64,000 bases of DNA from Megascapheus bottae (lineage: Eukaryota; Chordata; Mammalia; Rodentia; Geomyidae), in contig JANJXV010000043.1 of NCBI GenBank assembly GCA_024803745.1, positions 645,001 to 709,000 on the forward strand, written 5' to 3'. This document shows, in pieces, positions 57,441 through 64,000 of the stretch; position 1 is the stretch's first letter; every line of letters starts with the position of its first letter. The notes under the pieces were generated by a model that did no database searches, was not told where the DNA came from, and worked only from the letters and a program-made list of their open reading frames with translations. A program made the position numbers and the translations under genes.

Positions 57441-58243
57441 AAGGGTTAGGGTTAGGGTTAGGCTGAGGGTGAGTGTAAGGGTTAGGTTTAGGGTTAGGTT
57501 TATGTTTAGGGTTATGGTGAGGATGATGGTGAAGTTGAGGGTGGGTGTTAGGGTTAGGGTTGGGGTTAGGTTTAGGGTGAGGGTTAGGTAGTGTGATGGT
57601 GAGGGTGAGGGGGAGGGTTAGGTTAGAGTTGGGTTGAGAGTGAGTGTGAGGGTTAGGGTTTGGGGTGAGGGGTAGGGTTTGGGTGAGGGTGAGGGTGAGG
57701 GTGAGGGTGAGGTTTAGGGTTTTGGTGAGGGTGAGGGTTAGGGTTAGGGTGAGGGTTAGGGTAAGAGTGAGGGTGAGGGTTAGGGTTAGGTTAGTGTTAG
57801 GGTAAGGGTGAGGTTGAGGGTGAGGGTTAGGTTTAGGGTAAGGTTTAGGGTGAGGGTAGGGTTAGAGTGAGGATGAGGGTTAGGGTTAGGTTTAGGGTGA
57901 GGGTTAGGGTAAGGGTGAGGGTGAGGATTAGGGTTAGGCTTAGGATTAGGTTTAAGGTTAGGGTGAGGGAGACTGTGAGGGAGAGGGGGAGGTTGAGGTT
58001 GAGGGTTATGGTTAGGGTTACGGTTAGGGTTAGGGTCAGGGGTAGTTTTATGGTGAGGGTAAGGGTGAGGGTGAGGGTGAAAGTTAGGGTTAGTGTGATA
58101 GGGTTAGGGTTATGGTTAGGGTTAGGGTTTCAGGGTTAGGGTTAGGGTTTCAGGGTTAGGGTTAGGGTTAGAGGGTTAGGTTTAGGGTTATGGTTATGGT
58201 TAGGGTTAGGGTTAAGTTTAGGGTTAGGGTTAGGGTGAGGGTC

Positions 58244-58279
58244 AGGATGAGGATGAGGGTGAGGATGAGGATGAGGGTG
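58244..58279 (+). repeat. 18-bp subrepeat (two copies)
   Basis: AGGATGAGGATGAGGGTG occurs twice in direct tandem. It is a triple-hexamer unit in which GGATGA replaces the usual GGGTGA in a fixed pattern. Confidence 0.85.
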
Positions 58280-58541
58280 AGGATGAGTGTGAGGGTTAGG
58301 GTTAGGTTTAGGCTTAGAGTTAGGGTTAGGGTGAGGGTGATGGTGAGGGTGAGGGTGAGGGTTAGGGTTAGGGTTAGGGTTAGGATGAGGGAGAGGGTGA
58401 GGTTTAGGATTAGAGGTTAGGGTTAGGGTTAGGTTGAGGGTGAGGGTGAGGGTGAGGGTTAGGGTTTTGCTGAGGTTGAGGGTGAGGGTGAGGGTGAGGG
58501 TGAGTGTGAGGGTTAGGGTTAGCCTTACGGTTAGGGTGAGT

Positions 58542-58573
<32 letters not shown>

Positions 58574-60249
58574 TAGGGTTAGGTTTAGGGTTAGGTTTAA
58601 CGTTACGTTTAGGGTTAGAGTGTTAGGTTTGGGGTTAGGGTTAAGATTAGGGTTAGGGTGAGGGTAAGGGTGAGGGTGTGGGTGACATTGAGGGTGAGGG
58701 TTACGGTTAGGGTTAGGGTTAGGGTTAGGGTTAGGGTTAGCGGTTAGGGTTAGGGGTAGTGGTAGGGTTTCGGTGAGGGTGAGGGAGAGGGTGGTCATGT
58801 GGGTTAGGGTTAGGGTTAGGGTTAGCTTTAGGGTGATGGTGAGTGTGAGGGTGAGGGTTAGGGTTAGGGATAGGGTTAGTTTTAGGGTTATGGTTAGAGG
58901 GTTAGGATTAGGGTTAGGGTTAGCGTTAGTGGGTTATGGTTAGGGTTAGGGGTTAGGGTTAGGGTTAGGGTGAGGGTGAGGATGAGGTTTAGGGTGAGGG
59001 TTAGAGTTAGGGTTAGGGTTTGGGTGAGGGTGAGGGTAAGTGTTAGAGGTAGTGGTAGGGTTAGGGTGAGGGTTAGGGTGAGGGTGAGGATGAGGGTGAG
59101 GATCAGGGTGAGGGTGAGCGTGAGTTTTAGGTTTAGGGTGAGGGTGGTGATGTTGTGGGTTAGGGTTAGGGTTAGGGTTAGCTTTAGGGTGAGGGTGAGG
59201 GTTAGGGTTATGGATAGTGTTAGTGTTAAGGTTATGGTTAGAAGGTTAGGATTAGGGTTAGGGTTAGCGTTAGTGTGTTAGGGTTAGAGTTAGGTTTAGG
59301 GTTAGAGGGTTAGGGTTATTGTTAGTGGATTAGGGTTAGAGTCAGGGTTAGGGTTAGGATTAGGGTTAGGTTTAGGGTTAGGTTTAGGGTTAGGGTTAGA
59401 GAGAGGTTTAGGGTGAGGGTGAGGTTGAGGTTGAGGTTGACGGTGAGGGTTAGGGTTAGGGTTAGCGTTAGGTGGAGGGTGAGGGTGAGGGTAAGTGTTA
59501 GGGGTAGTGGTAGGGTTAGGGTTAGGTTAACGGTGAGGGTTAGTGTGAGGGTGAGGGTGAGGGTTAGGGTGAGGGTTAGCGTGAGTTTCAGGGTTAGGGT
59601 GAGGGTGAGCGTTAGGGTTAGGATTAGGTTTAGGGTTAGGGTTAGGGTTAGGATTAGGTTTAGAGGTTTAGGTTTAGGGTTAGGGTTAGTGGATTAGGGT
59701 TAGGGTTAGGGTTAGGGTTAGGATTATGTTTAGGTTTAGGGTTAGGGTCAGGGTTAGGTTTAGGGTTAGAAGTTTAGGGTTACCGTTAGAGTTAGGTTTA
59801 GTGGTAGAGGGTTAGGGTTAGGGTTAGAATTAGGTGTAGGGATAGGGTTACATTGTTAGTGTTAGTGTTAGGGTTAGGGTTAGAAGGTTAGGTTTAGGAG
59901 TATGTTTAGGGTTAGTGTTAGGGTTAGGGTGAGGGTGAGGGTGAGGATGAGTGTGAGGGTTAGGGTTAGGGTTAGGGTTTGTGTGAGGGTGAGGGTGAGG
60001 GTTAGGGTTAGGGTCAGGGTGAGGATTAGGGGTTAGTATGAGGGTTAGGTGAGTGTGAGGGTGAGGATGAGAGTGAGGGTGAGGGTTGGGGTTAGCATTA
60101 GAGTGAGGGTTAGGGTTAGGGTTAGAGTTGGAGGGTTAGGGTTAGGGTTAGAGTTAGGATAAGGGGTAGAGTGTTAGGGTTAGGATTAGAGGGTGAGGGT
60201 TTGGGTTAGAGCGTTAGGGTTAGGGTTAGGGTTAGGGTTTGGGTTAGGG

Positions 60250-60448
60250 TTAGCATTAGAGATTAGGATTAGGGTTAGGATTAGGTTTAGGGTTAGGGTA
60301 AGGGTTAGGGTGAGGGTGAGGGTAAGGGTGCACGTCAGGGATAGGGTGAGGGTGAAGGTGAGGGTGAGGGTGAGGGTTAGAGTTAGGGTTTGGGTTAGGG
60401 TTAGCATTAGAGATTAGGATTAGGGTTAGGATTAGGTTTAGGGTTAGG

Positions 60449-60480
<32 letters not shown>

Positions 60481-60540
60481 AAGGGTGCACATTAAGGATA
60501 GGGTGAGGGTGAAGGTGAGGGTGATGGTTAGGGTTACAGT
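60250..60540 (+). repeat. Tandem duplication of about 160 bp with GTGCAC
   Basis: AGCATTAGAGATTAGG is at 60252 and 60413, and GTGCAC, a rare palindrome here, at 60328 and 60485 (offsets 161 and 157). Flanking GATAGGGTGAGGGTGAAGG also repeats. The copies differ by small hexamer gains. Confidence 0.85.
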
Positions 60541-62840
60541 TAGAGTTAGGGTTAGGTTTAGGGAGAGGCTTAGTTTGAGGGTGAGGGTGATGCTGATGGT
60601 TAGGGTTAGGGTTAGCGTTCAGTTTAGGGTTAGGCTGAGGGTGAGGGTGAGGTTGCTGGTGAGGGTTAGGGTTAGGGTTAGGGTGACGGTTAGGGTGAGG
60701 GTGAGGGTTAGGGTTAGGCTGAGGGTGAGTGTTAGGGTTAGCGTTAGGGTTAGGCTGCGGATGAGTATTAGTGTTAGGGTTAGTGTGAGGGTGATGGTGA
60801 GGTTGAGGGTGAACATTAGGTTTAGGTTTATGGTTATGGTCAGGGTTAGGGTGAGGATGAGGGTGAAGGTGAGGGTGAGGGTTGTGGTTATGGTTAGGGT
60901 GAGGGTGAGTGTGAGGTTTAGGGTGAGGGTGAGGGTGAGGTTGAGGGTGAGGATGAGTGTGAGGGTTAGGAATAGGGTTAGGTTTAGGGTGAGTATGAGG
61001 GTGAAGGTGAGGGTGAGGGTTAGGGTTTGGGTTAGGGTGAGGGTGAGGTCGAGCGTGAGGGTTAGGGTTAGGGTTAAGGTTAGGGTTAAGGTTAGAGGGT
61101 TACTGTTACGGTTAGAGTTAGGTTTAGGGTTAGGGTTTCAGGGTCAGTGTTAGAGTTAGGGTTAGGGTTAGAGGGTTAGGGTTATGGTTATGGCTAGGGT
61201 TAAGGTTAGGGTTATGGTTAGGATTAGGGTGAGTGTGAGGGTGAGGGTGAGTGTGAGGGTTAGGATTAGGGTTAGGCTTAGGGTTATAGATAGTGATAGG
61301 GTGAGGGTGATGGTGAGGGTGAGGGTGAGGGTTAGGGTTAGGGTTAGGGTGAGGGTTATGGGTTAGGGAGAGGGTTATGTAGTGTGAGAGTGAGTGTGAG
61401 GGTGAGAGTGAGTGTGAGGGTTAGGGTTATGGTTAGGGTGAGGGTGAGGGTGAGGGTCAGGGTTAGGGGTTAGGGATAGGGTGAGGGTGAGGGTGAGGGT
61501 GAGGGTTAGGGTTTTGGTGAGGGTGAGGGTGAGAGTGAGGGTGAGGGTTAGGGTTAGGGTTAGTGTGAGGGTTTGGGTGAGTGTGAGGGTGAGGGTGAGG
61601 GTTAGGGTTAGGGTTAGGGTTAGCGTTAGAGTTAGGGTTAGAGTATTAGGGTTAGGGTTAGGGTTAGTGTTAGGGTTAGGGTTAGGGTGTGGGTGAAGGT
61701 GAGTTTGATGGTGAAGGTTTGGTTTGGGGAGGGTGAGGGTGAGGGTTAGGGTTAGGGTGATGGTGAGGTTGAGGATGAGGGTTAGGTTTAGCGTTAGGTA
61801 TTGGGTTAGGTTAGGTTTAGAGTGAGGGTGATGTTGAGGGTGAGAGTTAGGATTAGGGTTAGGGTTAGGGTTTGCATTAGGGTTAGAGGGTTAGGGTTAC
61901 GGTTAGGGTTAGGGTTAGAGGGTTAGTGTTAGTGTTAGGTTTAGCCTTAGGGTTAGGTTTAGGTTTTTGTTTGGAGGTTAGGTTTGGGTTAGGCTTATGG
62001 TTAGGGTAAGGGTGTAGTTGATGGTGAGTGTGAGGGTGAGGTTGAGGGTTAGTGTTAGGGTTATGGTTAGGGTTATAGGGTAGGATTAGGGTTAGGGTTA
62101 GGGTGAGTTTGAGGGTAAATTTTAGGGTAAGGGTTAGGTTTAGAGGATTAGGGTTATGGTTAGGGTTATAGAGTTAGGTTTAGGGTTAGGATTATGGTTA
62201 GGGTTAGGGTGAGGATGAGGTTGAAGGGGAGGATGAGGGTTAGGCTGAGGGTGAGGGTGAGGGTGAGGGTTAGCGTTAGGGTTAGGGTTAGGTTTAGAGG
62301 GTTAGGGTTAGTGATAGGGTTAGGGTTACGGTTAGAGTGTTACGGTTACTGTTAGGGTTAGGGTTAGGGTCAGGGTTCCGGTTAGGGGTTACTGTTAGGG
62401 TTAGGGTTAGCTTTAGGGTTAGGGTTAGCTTTAGGGTTAGGGTTAGGATGAGTTTGAGGGTGAGGGTGAGGGTAAGGTTTAGATTTAGCGTTATGTTTAG
62501 GGTTAGGGTTAGGGTGAGGTTTAGGGTGAGGATGACGGTTAGGGGTAGGGTTAGTGTTAGAGTTAGGGTTAGAGGATTAGGATGATGGTTAGGGTTAGAA
62601 CTTTAGGGTTAGGGTTAGGGTTAGGGTTAGGGAGAAGTTTAGGGTGAGGTTAAGGTTGAAGGTGATTGTGTGTGTGAGGGTGATGGTGAGGGTGAGGTTC
62701 AGGGTTAGGGTTAGGGTTAGGGTTAGGGTTGGAGGTTTAGGGTTAGGTTTAGGGTTACAGTAAAGGTTAGAGGGTTAGTTTTAGGGTTAGGGTTAGTTTA
62801 GGGTTAGGGTTAGGGTTAGGGTTAGGGTTAAGGTGAAGGT

Positions 62841-62876
62841 GAGGGTGAGGATGAGGGTGAGGATGAGGGTGAGGAT
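62841..62876 (+). repeat. Three 12-bp GAGGGTGAGGAT units
   Basis: Three exact tandem copies of a double-hexamer unit show that homogenisation can act on 12-mers as well as 6-mers. Confidence 0.88.
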
Positions 62877-62979
62877 GAGGGTTAGGATGAGGGTGAGGGT
62901 GATGGTTAGGGTTAGGATTGGGTGAGGGTTTGGGTGAGGGTAAGGGCGAGGGTGAGGGTGAGGGTTAGGGTTATATTTA

Positions 62980-63330
62980 GGGTTAATGTGAGGGTGTGGG
63001 TTAAGGTTAGAGGGTTAGGGTTAGAGGGTTAGGGTTAGGGTTAGGGTGACGGTTGGAGTTAGGGTTAGGGTTAGGGTTAGGGGTTAGGTCTAGGGTTATG
63101 GGTAGGGTTAGGGTGATGTGTGGGTGAGGGTTAGGGTTACATTTAGAGTTAATGTGAGGGTGTGGGTTAAGGTTAGAGGGTTAGGGTTAGAGGATTTGGG
63201 TTAGGGTTAGGGTTACGGTTACGGTTACGGTTAAGGTTAGGGTTAGAGGGTTAGGGTTAGGGTTACGGTTATGTTTAGGGTTAGAGGGTTAGGGTTAGGG
63301 TTAGGGTAACAGTTGGATTTAGGGTTAGGG
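62980..63330 (+). repeat. 166-bp direct repeat with third partial copy
   Basis: AATGTGAGGGTGTGGG followed by TTAAGGTTAGAGGG is at 62985 and 63151. The following GGTTGGAGTTAGGG word (63051) has a relative, AGTTGGATTTAGGG, at 63311, so a partial third copy follows. Confidence 0.8.
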
Positions 63331-64000
63331 TTAGGGTTAGGGGTTAGGGCTAGGGTTTTGGTTAGGGTGATGGTGAGGGTGAGGGTAAGGATTAGGGTTG
63401 GGGTTACGGTTAGGGTTAGGGTTAGAGGGTTAGGTTTAGGGTTAAGGTTAGGGTTAGGGTTAGTGTTAGAGGGTTAGGGTTAGGGTTAAGGCTAGTGTTA
63501 GGATTAGGGTTAGGGTTAGTGTGAGGGTGAGGTTCACGGTGAGGGTTAGGGTTAATGTTAGGATTATTGTTAGGAGTAGGGTAAGTGTGAGGGTTAGGGT
63601 GAGGGTTAGGGTTAGAATTAGGGTTAGAGGATTAGGGTTAGGGTAGGATTAGGGTTAGAGGGTTAGGGTTACGGTTAGGGTTAAGGTTAGGGTTAGTGTT
63701 AGGGGTAGGGTTAGGGTTAAGGGTAGGTTTAGGGTTAGGGTTAGGGTGAGGGTGAGGGTTAGGGTTTGGGTTAGGGTTAGGCTGAGTGTGAGAGTGAGGA
63801 TGAGGCTGGGGGTTAGGGTTGGTGTTATGGTTAGAGTTAGGGTTAGGGTGACGGTTAGGGTGAGGGTGAGGTTGAGTGTTAGGGTTAGGGTTTTGGTGAG
63901 GGCTTGGAGTTAGGTTTAGAGTTAGGGTTAGGGGTAGAGGATTAGGATTTTGGTTAGGTTTAGAGGGTTAGGGTTAGGTTTAGTGTTGGATGAAGGTTAG

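Larger units (their letters stand above)
1838..64000 (+). repeat. 62-kb degenerate TTAGGG-type telomeric satellite array
   Basis: From the LTR edge to the end of the window the sequence is a continuous run of 6-bp units close to TTAGGG, with 7-mers (TTTAGGG, TTAGGGG) and 8-mers mixed in. The most frequent variant is TGAGGG, often in runs of three to six. Single-base variants at other positions (TTACGG, TTATGG, TTAAGG, TTAGTG, TTAGCG, TTAGGT, TTAGGC, TTCGGG, GTAGGG) are scattered throughout. The plus strand is the G-rich strand everywhere and is very poor in C; I saw no orientation switch longer than a few bases. Perfect TTAGGG runs reach only about six units (for example 23081-23116, 53955-53990, 54820-54855). 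No gene, transposon or unique sequence was seen inside. The array is built from longer duplicated modules listed separately. Confidence 0.97.
14892..64000 (+). repeat. Array domain B (punctuated by TTAGAGGG octamers)
   Basis: The octamer TTAGAGGG followed by TTAG appears first at 14923 and then recurs many times per kilobase to the end of the window. It typically separates TTAGGG-rich stretches from runs of TGAGGG. The extra AG shifts the hexamer register, which explains why coding-like open frames are short and often end near these sites. The domain contains several families of higher-order units. Confidence 0.75.

Noticed and set aside
1838..64000. Dozens of plus-strand frames rich in Val-Arg or Leu-Gly
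   Set aside because: A 6-bp repeat equals two codons, so any segment without register-breaking indels is open. Composition follows the repeat exactly, and frames end at TTAGAGGG or 7-mer shifts.
14892..64000. CRISPR-like direct repeats
   Set aside because: The short repeats have no unique spacers; the spacing units are themselves telomere-type hexamers in a vertebrate context.
1838..64000. Clustered TCAGGG variants as nuclear-receptor (COUP-TF/TR4) sites as in ALT telomeres
   Set aside because: TCAGGG occurs only as isolated units; the direct-repeat arrangement needed for such binding was not seen.

Overview
The window has two parts. Bases 1-1837 are the 5' part of an endogenous retrovirus on the minus strand. 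Bases 1838-64000 are one uninterrupted, degenerate telomere-type (TTAGGG-related) satellite array. TTAGGG is the vertebrate telomere repeat, and a class II (betaretrovirus/IAP-like, ERVK) provirus with a tRNA-Lys3 primer site points to a mammal. The species cannot be told from this sequence. Mammalian groups with large heterochromatic interstitial telomere blocks and recent class II ERV activity, such as some rodents and bats, are plausible.

The provirus, reading right to left, shows a 320-bp LTR (1837-1518), a perfect 18-nt tRNA-Lys3 primer binding site (1515-1498), a leader with a strong splice donor (1458/1457) and a gag frame from an ATG at 1405. The gag frame stays open for 468 codons to the window edge. 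The rest of gag, pol, any env and the 3' LTR lie off the left edge. The outer LTR edge (1837) directly abuts the satellite, so the junction looks like a real integration boundary.

The array runs in one orientation throughout, with the G-rich strand on +. If it is terminal, the chromosome end is to the right. There is no trend toward pure TTAGGG in that direction. The longest perfect runs I found are about six units, so this looks like an interstitial or ancient subtelomeric block, not a working telomere. Two domains are visible. Domain A (1838 to about 14891) lacks the octamer variant TTAGAGGG followed by TTAG. Domain B (about 14892 to 64000) is punctuated by it throughout. Both are mosaics of duplicated modules rather than randomly decayed hexamers: direct duplications with offsets of 108, 112, 120, 150, 157-166, 390, 521, 671, 776, about 860, 926, about 1450, about 2410, about 5220 and 12200-13700 bp can be followed through shared private variants.

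No cellular gene, RNA gene or CRISPR array is supported. The many open frames over the array, rich in Val-Arg, Leu-Gly, Leu-Thr or Pro-Asn, are the automatic translation of a 6-bp repeat. I found no interspersed element inside the 62 kb of array. The points most worth checking are the ERV/array junction, the A/B domain boundary, the 1.45-kb higher-order repeat, the small inverted TAGGG-A-CCCTA motifs, the two homogeneous TTAGGC runs, and the long Val-Arg frames in the strand that would make TERRA-like RNA.
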